Source: Ga0077527 sp964433345 (GTDB lineage Bacteria; Pseudomonadota; Gammaproteobacteria; Burkholderiales; SG8-41). Taken from it: a stretch of 64,000 bases of DNA. The stretch is taken from assembly GCA_964433345.1 (NCBI GenBank), contig CAYSQJ010000004.1:248001-312000 (forward strand), read 5' to 3'. Shown in pieces: positions 52,733 through 63,269 of the stretch. Every line of letters starts with the position of its first letter. The first letter of the stretch is position 1. The translations under genes were made by a program, and so were the position numbers. The notes under the pieces are model-generated. The model saw nothing but the letters and a program-made list of their open reading frames with translations. It was not told where the DNA came from and did no database searches.

Positions 52733-53544
52733 GCGCCGAAACCGTTACCCGCATTGCCATCGCCGGCAGCGGCGGTCGCATGGGCCGCATGCTGCTCGAT
52801 GCCGTCGCGCAGGATCCGCGCGCGCGGCTGGCCGCTGCCCTGGAGGTGGCCGGCAGCCCGCTGGCGGGTCGCGACGCCGCCGAACTCGCGGGCGTGCCGC
52901 GCGGGGTGACAGTCAGTGACGATCCGCAACGCGCGCTCGCCGGCTGCGATGTGCTGATCGACTTCACCCGGCCCGAAGGCACGCTGCGGCATCTCGCGAT
53001 CTGCCGTGATCTCAAGGTGCGCATGGTCATCGGCACCACCGGCTTCGACGAGGCCGGCCGGCAGGCGATTGCCGGTGCAGCTCGCGACGTCGGCATCGTG
53101 TTCGCGCCGAACATGAGCGTCGGCGTCAATGTCACGCTGAAGCTGCTGGAAATGGCGGCGCAGGCGATGGGGCAGGACCACGACATCGAGATCATCGAAG
53201 CGCACCACAGGCACAAGGTCGACGCGCCCTCAGGCACCGCACTGAAGATGGGCGAGGTGGTGGCCGCTGCAATGGGCAAGCGGCTCGCCGACTGTGCGGT
53301 ATATGCGCGCGAGGGCCATACCGGCGAACGCAAGCCGGGGAGCATAGGTTTCGCGACCATCCGTGGCGGCGACATCGTCGGCGACCACACGGTGATGTTC
53401 GCCGGCACCGGCGAGCGCGTCGAGATCACCCATCGCTCGAACAGCCGCGTAACCTACGCCCAGGGCGCGCTGCGTGCCGCGCATTTCCTGATGAACCGGC
53501 CGGCAGGGCAGTACGACATGTGGGATGTGTTGGGCCTGAAGTAA
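52729..53544 (+). CDS. dapB: 4-hydroxy-tetrahydrodipicolinate reductase
   Basis: A 271-residue NAD(P)H-dependent enzyme in lysine/diaminopimelate synthesis. Nucleotide loop IAIAGSGGRMGRMLLDA; substrate motif IEAHHRHKVDAPSGTAL; C-terminal GERVEITHRSNSRVTYAQGA. The ATG overlaps the bamE stop (ATGA), so translation is coupled. The 27 nt after its stop are an AT-rich IHF-like patch before the next gene. Confidence 0.96.
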   Translation: MSAETVTRIAIAGSGGRMGRMLLDAVAQDPRARLAAALEVAGSPLAGRDAAELAGVPRGVTVSDDPQRALAGCDVLIDFTRPEGTLRHLAICRDLKVRMVIGTTGFDEAGRQAIAGAARDVGIVFAPNMSVGVNVTLKLLEMAAQAMGQDHDIEIIEAHHRHKVDAPSGTALKMGEVVAAAMGKRLADCAVYAREGHTGERKPGSIGFATIRGGDIVGDHTVMFAGTGERVEITHRSNSRVTYAQGALRAAHFLMNRPAGQYDMWDVLGLK

Positions 53545-53556
53545 AATTATGTTTAT

Positions 53557-53569
53557 AAACAATAACTTA
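53557..53569 (+). promoter_or_regulatory. IHF-like element directly before the hydrolase gene
   Basis: AAACAATAACTTA, 12 of 13 to the IHF consensus. It ends 2 nt before the ATG at 53572, so no ribosome site is possible between them. Confidence 0.45.
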
Positions 53570-53571
53570 TA

Positions 53572-54342
53572 ATGATTCACCGGGCGCGCATCGGTTTCAG
53601 CCTGCTGCTCGCCGTGATGCTGGCGCCGGGACTTGCTGCCGGCGCTGAAGTGCGCGACCTGACTTACCGCAATGGCGAGGTCGAGGTCGGTGCCAAGCTC
53701 TATCTGCCTGCGGGCCGCGGCCCGCATCCCGCAGTGCTCCATGTGCATGCCCGCCGCGGCTGGGATGCGGAGGCCGATGCCCAGGTGCGGCGACTCGTCG
53801 CTCATGGCCTTGCGGTGATCGCGCCGGACTACCACAGCCCGCGTTTCATCACGGCCTGGCCGATCGAGCATGATCCGGCAACGGAGAGGGATGTCGAACT
53901 GGCGATCGACGCGCTGAAAAAAATCCCCGAAGTGCGCTCCGACCGCATCTGCGTCGCCGGTTATTCCCGCGGCGGTTATCACGCCATGCTGCTGGCTGCG
54001 CGCCGCAGCGAGGTGGCCTGCGTGGTGACCTGGTACGGCCACATGGTCAATCCCAATGCGCCGGAGCCGGTGCAGGTCTACCGCTATGCGCCCGAGATCG
54101 ACAGGATCAAGGTTCCGGTAATGTTCATCGTCGGCGAGGAAGAGCAGGAACTGCGCCGCACCGGCATCCGCCGTGCCTATTACGCGCTGATGAAACGCGG
54201 CGTACCGGTGGAGCTGCTGATGTATCCGCATTCGCGCCGCGCCTTTGATTTCCGCCAGGACCAGCGCGAGGAAGAGAAGCTCGCCACCGTCGACGCGGCG
54301 CGCCGCGCCGCCGATTTCATCAAGGCGGCCTTGAGGCGCTGA
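53572..54342 (+). CDS. Secreted dienelactone-hydrolase-like alpha/beta hydrolase
   Basis: A 256-residue alpha/beta hydrolase. A signal peptide (ARIGFSLLLAVMLAPGLAAG) precedes the DLH domain. The nucleophile elbow is AGYSRGGYHAM; a probable acid is in FIVGEEEQE and the histidine in MYPHSRRAFDF, so the triad appears complete, with Ser where classical dienelactone hydrolases have Cys. Substrate unknown; periplasmic. It follows dapB by 27 nt but has no visible ribosome site. The signal peptide supports this start. Confidence 0.8.
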   Translation: MIHRARIGFSLLLAVMLAPGLAAGAEVRDLTYRNGEVEVGAKLYLPAGRGPHPAVLHVHARRGWDAEADAQVRRLVAHGLAVIAPDYHSPRFITAWPIEHDPATERDVELAIDALKKIPEVRSDRICVAGYSRGGYHAMLLAARRSEVACVVTWYGHMVNPNAPEPVQVYRYAPEIDRIKVPVMFIVGEEEQELRRTGIRRAYYALMKRGVPVELLMYPHSRRAFDFRQDQREEEKLATVDAARRAADFIKAALRR

Positions 54343-54392
54343 ATCGGCGTTGGCATAAGCTCTTGATTTTGCGGTGCTGCGCGTCCCGAGGT

Positions 54393-54421
54393 TTGTTCTC
54401 GAGCGCGCCCTCGCGTATAAT
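54393..54421 (+). promoter_or_regulatory. Probable sigma-70 promoter of carAB
   Basis: TTGTTC (54393-54398), 17-nt spacer, TATAAT (54416-54421). The -10 box is perfect. It lies 76 nt before the carA start, leaving a leader with a hairpin. Confidence 0.65.
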
Positions 54422-54437
54422 TCCGGCTTCAGAACCA

Positions 54438-54460
54438 GCGGAACGGCGACCCCGTTCCGC
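54438..54460 (+). other. Leader hairpin upstream of carA
   Basis: GCGGAACG (54438-54445), 7-nt loop, CGTTCCGC (54453-54460): a perfect 8-bp stem in the carA leader. No T run follows, so it is not a plain terminator; a regulatory or stabilising role is possible. Confidence 0.45.
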
Positions 54461-54496
54461 TTGTCGTATCAAACCCAATAAAATCAGGAGCTTGTC

Positions 54497-55651
54497 GTGT
54501 CTTCGCGTACGCCCGCCATTCTTGTACTGAAGGATGGCACGGTATTCCGCGGCTCCGCGATTGGTGCCGAGGGATTCGTTGCCGGGGAGGTCGTGTTCAA
54601 CACGGCGATGACCGGCTATCAGGAAATCCTCACCGATCCGTCGTACTGCCGGCAGATCGTCACCCTGACCTATCCCCATATCGGCAATACCGGCGCCAAC
54701 GGCGAGGACGTCGAATCGGAGAAGGTGCAGGCGGCCGGCCTGGTGATCCGCGACCTGCCGCTGCTGTCGTCCAACTTCCGCGAAACCGCGACCCTCGGCG
54801 ATTACCTGAAGCGCGAGAACGTTGTTGCCATTGCCGGCATCGACACCCGCAAGCTGACCCGCATCCTGCGCGACAAGGGCGCGCAGGACGGCTGCATCAT
54901 GGCCGGCAAGATCGACGAGGCGGCGGCACTGAAGGCGGCACGTGAATTCCCGGGCCTGGTCGGCATGGACCTGGCGAAGGTCGTATCCTGCAAGACTCCC
55001 TATGCCACGGACGAGACGGTGTGGGCGCTGGGTGCAGGTTACGGCAGGCGTGAAACCGGGAGTTTCCACGTCGTGGCCTACGATTTCGGCGTCAAGCGCA
55101 ACATCCTGCGCATGCTTGCGGCGCGCGGCTGTCGCCTGACCGTGGTGCCGGCGCAGACTTCCGCGGCCGACGTGATGAAGCTCAATCCCGACGGCGTGTT
55201 CCTGTCCAATGGTCCCGGCGATCCGGAACCCTGCGATTACGCGGTCCGCGCGATCCGCGAACTGCTGGCTGCGGGCCTGCCGATGTTCGGCATCTGCCTT
55301 GGCCACCAGTTGCTGGCGCTGGCCTGCGGCGCGAAAACGCTGAAAATGAAATTCGGCCATCACGGCGCCAATCACCCGGTGCAGGATCTCGACTCGAAAC
55401 GGGTGATGATCACCAGCCAGAACCACGGTTTCGCGGTGGATGCGGCGACGCTGCCGGCCAACGCGAAAGTGACCCATGTCTCGCTCTTCGACGGCAGCCT
55501 GCAGGGCTTCGCGCTGACCGACAAGCCGGCGTTCTGCTTCCAGGGCCACCCCGAGGCGAGTCCGGGTCCGCATGACGTCGATTACCTGTTCGACCGTTTT
55601 GTGGGAATGATGGAAAAACAAAAAACCGGAGCCACCGATGAACGCCGGTAA
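54497..55651 (+). CDS. carA: Carbamoyl-phosphate synthase small (glutaminase) subunit
   Basis: A 384-residue subunit that supplies ammonia from glutamine for carbamoyl phosphate. N-terminal domain with GEVVFNTAMTGYQEILTDPS; C-terminal class I glutamine amidotransferase with LSNGPGDPEP, nucleophile in MFGICLGHQLLALA and the histidine in FQGHPEASPGPHD. GTG 54497 with CAGGAG upstream. The last residues (ATDERR) are encoded inside a repeat that continues into the carA-carB spacer. Confidence 0.96.
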   Translation: MSSRTPAILVLKDGTVFRGSAIGAEGFVAGEVVFNTAMTGYQEILTDPSYCRQIVTLTYPHIGNTGANGEDVESEKVQAAGLVIRDLPLLSSNFRETATLGDYLKRENVVAIAGIDTRKLTRILRDKGAQDGCIMAGKIDEAAALKAAREFPGLVGMDLAKVVSCKTPYATDETVWALGAGYGRRETGSFHVVAYDFGVKRNILRMLAARGCRLTVVPAQTSAADVMKLNPDGVFLSNGPGDPEPCDYAVRAIRELLAAGLPMFGICLGHQLLALACGAKTLKMKFGHHGANHPVQDLDSKRVMITSQNHGFAVDAATLPANAKVTHVSLFDGSLQGFALTDKPAFCFQGHPEASPGPHDVDYLFDRFVGMMEKQKTGATDERR

Positions 55652-55711
55652 ACGCCGATGCCTGAATCGTGCGGTTTCAATCCGCGTTCATCGGCGTTCA
55701 TCGGCGGTTAA
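55635..55711. repeat. Inverted repeat spanning the carA end and the carA-carB spacer
   Basis: Left arm CCGATGAACGCC GGTAAACGCCGATG (55635-55660) and right arm GTTCATCGGC twice (from 55686) are reverse complements apart from two positions, giving a stem of about 20 bp around a 25-nt loop. The carA stop codon (55649-55651) lies inside the left arm. The GTTCATCGGC unit is itself a direct repeat. Confidence 0.8.
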
Positions 55712-55717
55712 ATAAAA

Positions 55718-58939
<3,222 letters not shown>

Positions 58940-58968
58940 GGCGGGCCTGACAAGCTACGGGAGCATTC

Positions 58969-59448
58969 ATGATTGCCAAAACCCCATTGACCGTCAAAGG
59001 CGCAGAACTGCTGCGCGCGGAACTGCATGAGTTGAAAACCGTGCAGCGGCCGGCGATCATCAATGCCATCGCCGAGGCGCGTTCGCACGGCGACCTGTCG
59101 GAGAACGCCGAGTATTCGGCGGCGAAGGAGCGGCAGAGCTTCATTGAGGGCCGCATTGCCGAACTGGAGTCGAAGGTGTCGAATGCCCAGATCATCGACC
59201 CCGCGACCATAGACGCCGACGGGCGCTGCGTATTCGGCGCCACTGTCGAGCTTGAGGATGTCAGCGCCGGCGGCACGGTGACCTACCAGATCGTCGGCGA
59301 CGACGAGGCCGACATCAAGCAGGGCAAGATCTCGATCAGCTCGCCGATCGCGCGTGCGCTGATCGGCAAGTACGCCGGCGATGTCGCCGAGGTGCAGGCG
59401 CCGGGCGGCGTGCGCGAATACGAGATCCTCGACGTGCGTTACGTCTAG
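58969..59448 (+). CDS. greA: Transcription elongation factor GreA
   Basis: A 159-residue factor that rescues backtracked RNA polymerase by promoting transcript cleavage. An N-terminal coiled coil carries the acidic tip in RSHGDLSENAEYSAAKERQ; the C-terminal FKBP-like domain ends EYEILDVRYV. Ribosome site GGGAG precedes ATG 58969. Following carAB is a common order in proteobacteria. Confidence 0.96.
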   Translation: MIAKTPLTVKGAELLRAELHELKTVQRPAIINAIAEARSHGDLSENAEYSAAKERQSFIEGRIAELESKVSNAQIIDPATIDADGRCVFGATVELEDVSAGGTVTYQIVGDDEADIKQGKISISSPIARALIGKYAGDVAEVQAPGGVREYEILDVRYV

Positions 59449-59455
59449 GTTGATG

Positions 59456-59553
59456 GGTGAGGAGTCAGGAGTGAGCGGTGAGGAGTAAAACCCGCTTCTC
59501 CTTCCGCCTCACGCCTCACTCCTTACTCCTTACTTCCCACCGTTCACTTCCAC
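59456..59553. repeat. Fourteen-unit inverted heptad array between greA and the DUF4149 gene
   Basis: Continuous 7-nt register: GGTGAGG, AGTCAGG, AGTGAGC, GGTGAGG, AGTAAAA, then in complementary orientation CTCCTTC, CGCCTCA twice, CTCCTTA twice, CTTCCCA, CCGTTCA, CTTCCAC. It begins 7 nt after greA and ends 3 nt before the next ATG. The unit here is GTGAGGA-like, a variant of that in the recN array. Confidence 0.85.
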
Positions 59554-59556
59554 TCC

Positions 59557-60015
59557 ATGCGCAAGCTTGCCGATGCGCTGCAGGCGGTGACAGCTACGCT
59601 GTGGGTCGGCGGCCTGTGGGTGATCGGCTTCGTGGTTGCGCCGGTGCTGTTCTCGACCCTCCCGGATCGTGCCCTGGCGGGACTGCTCGCCGGGAAACTG
59701 TTCAGCCTGATCGCCTGGATCGGCATCGGCTGTGCGTCATACCTGATCATTTTTCGCTTTGTGCGTTACGGTGCTGCGGCCCTGCGCCAAAAATTGCTGT
59801 GGGTCCTGCTGCTGATGCTGGCGCTCGCCTGCGCGGTCGAGTTCGGCGTGCAGCCGGTGATGGCGGCGCTGAAGGAACAGGCACTGCCTGCGCAGGTCAT
59901 GGACTCCGCTTTGCGCGACCGCTTCGCGACCTGGCACGGCATTTCGACCGGGCTCTACCTGATTCAGAGTGTGCTCGGAGTGGCGTTGGCCATTCTCCTG
60001 AATGGAGAAAAATAA
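59557..60015 (+). CDS. DUF4149 family membrane protein
   Basis: A 152-residue protein with four hydrophobic helices (LWVGGLWVIGFVVAPVLF; LIAWIGIGCASYLIIF; LLWVLLLMLALACAVEFG; LYLIQSVLGVALAILL) and the conserved FATWHGIS before the last helix. Function of the family is unknown. The start codon directly follows the heptad array and has no Shine-Dalgarno. It lies between greA and convergent yhbY, its usual neighbours. Confidence 0.85.
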   Translation: MRKLADALQAVTATLWVGGLWVIGFVVAPVLFSTLPDRALAGLLAGKLFSLIAWIGIGCASYLIIFRFVRYGAAALRQKLLWVLLLMLALACAVEFGVQPVMAALKEQALPAQVMDSALRDRFATWHGISTGLYLIQSVLGVALAILLNGEK

Positions 60016-60021
60016 CCTTAA

Positions 60022-60034
60022 AAACAAGTATTTA
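60022..60034 (+). promoter_or_regulatory. IHF-like element between the convergent DUF4149 and yhbY genes
   Basis: AAACAAGTATTTA, 12 of 13 to the IHF consensus, in a 24-nt convergent gap. A promoter role is unlikely here. Confidence 0.35.
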
Positions 60035-60039
60035 TAAAA

Positions 60040-60426
60040 TCACCCCTGGAAGCTGCGCTTGCTCCGGTGAGGTGTATTGCGGCTGCGGGCCTTTGCCGGT
60101 TTCTTGGCGCCGCCTGCGCTGCCGCGGCCCTTGGATGTGGTGGCCGGCGAATCCGCAGGGCGCGGCCTGAAGATCACCAGGATTTTTCCGATATGCTGCA
60201 CGGGCGCCGCGGCGAGCGGCCCGCAGATCGCCTCGACCATTTCGGCGCGGGCTTCGCGGTCATCGCCGAGGACGCGGATCTTGATCAGTTCATGGCTTTT
60301 CAGGTTGATGTCGATTTCACGCAGCACCTTCGGCGTCAGGCCGGCATCGCCGATCATGACTACCGGCTGCAGGTGGTGTGCCCGGGCTTTGAGGGCGCGG
60401 CGTTCGGCGGGAGTCAGGGTTTTCAT
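60040..60426 (-). CDS. yhbY: YhbY-family RNA-binding protein (CRM domain)
   Basis: A 128-residue protein with a CRM domain: LTPAERRALKARAHHLQPVV followed by MIGDAGLTPKVLREIDINLKSHELIKIRV and the end HIGKILVIFRP. The conserved GxxG-like loop is GDAG. The last 35 residues are a basic Lys/Arg/Ser tail. Relatives bind the pre-50S ribosome. Divergent from rlmE, a conserved pairing. Its start abuts the heptad array. Confidence 0.94.
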   Translation of the reverse strand: MKTLTPAERRALKARAHHLQPVVMIGDAGLTPKVLREIDINLKSHELIKIRVLGDDREARAEMVEAICGPLAAAPVQHIGKILVIFRPRPADSPATTSKGRGSAGGAKKPAKARSRNTPHRSKRSFQG

Positions 60427-60429
60427 TCG

Positions 60430-60569
60430 GGTAATTGGTCAGTGGTAATTGGTAAGCGGTGATCAGTGAGCGGTAATTGGTGAATGGTAACCCGGAAGGC
60501 GGGCCGCGCCGCCTTTGTTGTCGACCTACCCTTCACCAATCACTACTTGCCAATCACCATTCACCGGGT
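60430..60569. repeat. Inverted heptad arrays between divergent yhbY and rlmE
   Basis: Left array 60430-60492: GGTAATT, GGTCAGT, GGTAATT, GGTAAGC, GGTGATC, AGTGAGC, GGTAATT, GGTGAAT, GGTAACC. Right array 60528-60569: ACCCTTC, ACCAATC, ACTACTT, GCCAATC, ACCATTC, ACCGGGT. GGTGAATGG (60479-60487) pairs perfectly with CCATTCACC (60557-60565). The 35-nt centre contains a GGCGGGCCGCGCCGCC palindrome-like core. Confidence 0.9.
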
Positions 60570-60575
60570 TTCAAA

Positions 60576-61199
60576 GTGGCACGCAACAAAAGCAGCAAGG
60601 CGTGGATGCATGAACACGTCAACGATCCCTATGTGCGCCGTGCGCAGGCCGAAGGCATGCGTTCGCGCGCGGCTTACAAGCTGCAGCAGCTCGCCGAGCG
60701 CGACAGGCTGCTGAAGCCCGGCATGACCGTGGTCGATCTCGGTGCGACGCCGGGCGGCTGGTCGCAGGTGGCGGCGAAGGCGGTCGGCGAGTCGGGCAGG
60801 GTGGTGGCGGTCGACCTGCTGGAAATGGCGCCGGTTCACGGCGTGACTTTCATCCATGGTGACTTCGGCGACGATGCGGTGCTGGCAGAGGTCGAACAGG
60901 CGCTCGGCGGGCAGGGGGCCGACCTTGTGTTGTCCGACATGGCCCCCAATATCAGTGGTGTCGCCGGTACCGACCAGGCCCGCAGCATCGGGCTGGCCGA
61001 GCTGGCGCTGGATTTTGCGGTCAAGCACCTGAAACCAAGGGGTAATTTCCTGGTCAAAGTGTTCCAGGGATCGGGCTTCGAGACGCTGGTGGCGGAGATC
61101 CGGCGCCATTTTGTCCAGGTCGTGATCCGCAAGCCGGAGGCCTCACGCAGCCGGTCGAACGAAGTGTATGTGCTGGCCAAGGGGCTGAAGGCGATGTGA
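60576..61199 (+). CDS. rlmE: 23S rRNA (uridine-2'-O)-methyltransferase
   Basis: A 207-residue FtsJ/RrmJ-type SAM methyltransferase acting on U2552 of 23S rRNA. SAM motif VVDLGATPGGWSQVAAKAV; catalytic Asp in LVLSDMAPNISGV and Lys in NFLVKVFQGSGFE. GTG 60576 gives the standard N-terminus (ARNKSSKAWMHEHVNDPYV). It is followed by ftsH after 83 nt, the conserved rlmE-ftsH-folP order. No clear Shine-Dalgarno. Confidence 0.96.
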   Translation: MARNKSSKAWMHEHVNDPYVRRAQAEGMRSRAAYKLQQLAERDRLLKPGMTVVDLGATPGGWSQVAAKAVGESGRVVAVDLLEMAPVHGVTFIHGDFGDDAVLAEVEQALGGQGADLVLSDMAPNISGVAGTDQARSIGLAELALDFAVKHLKPRGNFLVKVFQGSGFETLVAEIRRHFVQVVIRKPEASRSRSNEVYVLAKGLKAM

Positions 61200-61282
61200 A
61201 TGCGGCTGGCCGTGAAAAAGTCTAGAATTGAAGCACTTAGCTTAAGCGGCGCCCTCCGGCAGCCGCGCAACGAGGAGTGACC

Positions 61283-63172
61283 TTGAACAATCTGATGAAA
61301 AACATGGCGATCTGGCTGGTGATTGCGCTGGTGCTGATGACGGTGTTCAACCAGTTCAACGTGCGCCAGACTCCGCAGAAGGCCATGGAATACTCCCAGT
61401 TCATCGATGAGGTGAAGCAGGGCAAGATCGCCAAGGTCACCATCGAGGGCCGCGTCGTCAAGGGCGTCAAGTCCACCGGCGAGAAATTCACGACCTACTC
61501 CCCCTCCGACATCTGGATGGTCACCGACCTGCTGAAAAACGGCGTCATCGTCGAGGCCAAGCCCGAGGAAGAGCCTTCGCTGCTGATGAACATCTTCGTG
61601 TCCTGGTTCCCGATGCTGCTGCTGATCGGCGTGTGGATCTTTTTCATGCGCCAGATGCAGGGTGGCGGCCGTGGCGGCGCGTTCTCTTTCGGCAAGAGCC
61701 GCGCGCGCATGCTCGATGAGAACAACAACACGGTGACTTTTGCCGATGTTGCCGGCTGCGAAGAGGCCAAGGAAGAAGTGTCAGAGCTGGTCGAGTTCCT
61801 GCGCGACCCCTCGAAATTCCAGAAACTCGGCGGTCGCATCCCCCGCGGCGTGCTGATGGTCGGAAACCCCGGTACCGGCAAGACGCTGCTGGCGCGTGCC
61901 ATTGCCGGCGAAGCCAAGGTGCCGTTCTTCTCGATCTCGGGTTCCGACTTTGTCGAGATGTTCGTCGGCGTCGGCGCGGCGCGTGTGCGTGACATGTTCG
62001 AGAACGCCAAGAAGCACGCACCCTGCATCGTGTTCATAGACGAGATCGATGCGGTCGGCCGCCAGCGCGGTGCCGGCCTCGGCGGCGGCAACGATGAGCG
62101 CGAACAGACGCTGAACCAGCTGCTGGTCGAGATGGACGGCTTCGAGGCCAACTCGGGCGTGATCATCATCGCCGCCACCAACCGGCCCGACGTGCTCGAT
62201 CCTGCGCTGCTGCGCCCCGGCCGTTTCGACCGCCAGGTCGTGGTGCCGCTGCCGGACATCCGCGGCCGCGAGCAGATCCTGCTGGTGCACATGCGCAAGG
62301 TGCCGATCTCGCCCGACGTCAAGGCCGACATCATCGCCCGCGGCACGCCCGGATTCTCCGGTGCCGACCTCGCCAATCTGGTCAACGAAGCAGCGCTGTT
62401 TGCCGCACGCGGCAACAAGCGCCTGGTCGACATGGAGGATTTCGAGCGCGCCAAGGACAAGATCATGATGGGCGCCGAACGCCGCTCGATGGTGATGCCC
62501 GAACATGAGCGCCGCAACACCGCCTACCACGAAGCCGGGCATGCGCTGGTTGCCCGCCGCCTGCCGCTGACCGATCCCGTGCACAAGGTGACGATCATCC
62601 CGCGAGGCCGCGCGCTGGGCGTCACCATGCAGCTGCCGACCGAAGACCGCTACAGCATGAACCGCGACCAGATCCTGCAGAACATTTCGGTGCTGTTCGG
62701 CGGCCGCATTGCCGAGGAGGTGTTCATGGGCCAGATGACCACCGGTGCTTCCAACGACTTCGAGCGTGCCACCGACATGGCGCGCAACATGGTCACCCGC
62801 TGGGGCATGAGCGACAGCCTCGGTACCATGGTCTACGGCGAGAACGAGGGCGAGGTCTTCCTTGGTCGCTCGATTACCACCCACAAGAACATGTCCGAAG
62901 AAACCATGCGCAATGTCGATGCGGAAATCCGCCGCATCATCGACCAGCAGTATGCGCTGGCGCGCAAGCTGATCGAGGAAGACCGCGACAAGGTCGAGGC
63001 GATGGCCAAGGCGCTGCTCGAATGGGAAACCATTGATTCCGACCAGATCGAGGACATCATGCAGGGCCGTCCGCCGCGCGAGCCGAAGCCGGTGGCTGCA
63101 ACCTCGCCCAAGCCGCCAAAGGACAACACGCCCAGCGCCACGGCCACCAACACGCCGGCGGCGGAAGCCTGA
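61283..63172 (+). CDS. ftsH: ATP-dependent zinc metalloprotease FtsH
   Basis: A 629-residue membrane AAA+ protease that degrades sigma-32, LpxC and misfolded membrane proteins. Two membrane helices flank a periplasmic domain (MAIWLVIALVLMTVF; FPMLLLIGVWIFFM). Walker A is GNPGTGKT with K200, Walker B CIVFIDEIDAVG, zinc motif HEAGH at 416-420. TTG 61283 was preferred to GTG 61277 because AGGAG ends 5 nt before it and MNNLMKNMAIWLVIA is the usual start. The Pro/Thr/Ala tail is normal. Downstream of rlmE. Confidence 0.96.
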   Translation: MNNLMKNMAIWLVIALVLMTVFNQFNVRQTPQKAMEYSQFIDEVKQGKIAKVTIEGRVVKGVKSTGEKFTTYSPSDIWMVTDLLKNGVIVEAKPEEEPSLLMNIFVSWFPMLLLIGVWIFFMRQMQGGGRGGAFSFGKSRARMLDENNNTVTFADVAGCEEAKEEVSELVEFLRDPSKFQKLGGRIPRGVLMVGNPGTGKTLLARAIAGEAKVPFFSISGSDFVEMFVGVGAARVRDMFENAKKHAPCIVFIDEIDAVGRQRGAGLGGGNDEREQTLNQLLVEMDGFEANSGVIIIAATNRPDVLDPALLRPGRFDRQVVVPLPDIRGREQILLVHMRKVPISPDVKADIIARGTPGFSGADLANLVNEAALFAARGNKRLVDMEDFERAKDKIMMGAERRSMVMPEHERRNTAYHEAGHALVARRLPLTDPVHKVTIIPRGRALGVTMQLPTEDRYSMNRDQILQNISVLFGGRIAEEVFMGQMTTGASNDFERATDMARNMVTRWGMSDSLGTMVYGENEGEVFLGRSITTHKNMSEETMRNVDAEIRRIIDQQYALARKLIEEDRDKVEAMAKALLEWETIDSDQIEDIMQGRPPREPKPVAATSPKPPKDNTPSATATNTPAAEA

Positions 63173-63176
63173 GGGC

Positions 63177-63218
63177 GGTGACCGGCAATTGGTGAATGGT
63201 GAGCCGTGAAGGGTTGAA
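63177..63218. repeat. Heptad array between ftsH and its terminator
   Basis: Six units in register: GGTGACC, GGCAATT, GGTGAAT, GGTGAGC, CGTGAAG, GGTTGAA. One-armed. It begins 4 nt after the ftsH stop and ends just before the terminator hairpin. Confidence 0.75.
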
Positions 63219-63221
63219 CCG

Positions 63222-63249
63222 AACGGCAGGGGCTTCCCCTGCCGTTTTT
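63222..63249 (+). terminator. Intrinsic terminator after ftsH
   Basis: AACGGCAGGGG (63222-63232), loop CTT, CCCCTGCCGTT (63236-63246), then TTTT. An 11-bp perfect stem. It separates ftsH from folP, although folP starts only 21 nt later and may depend on read-through. Confidence 0.88.
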
Positions 63250-63269
63250 GTTTGCGCCCGGGCCTTCCG

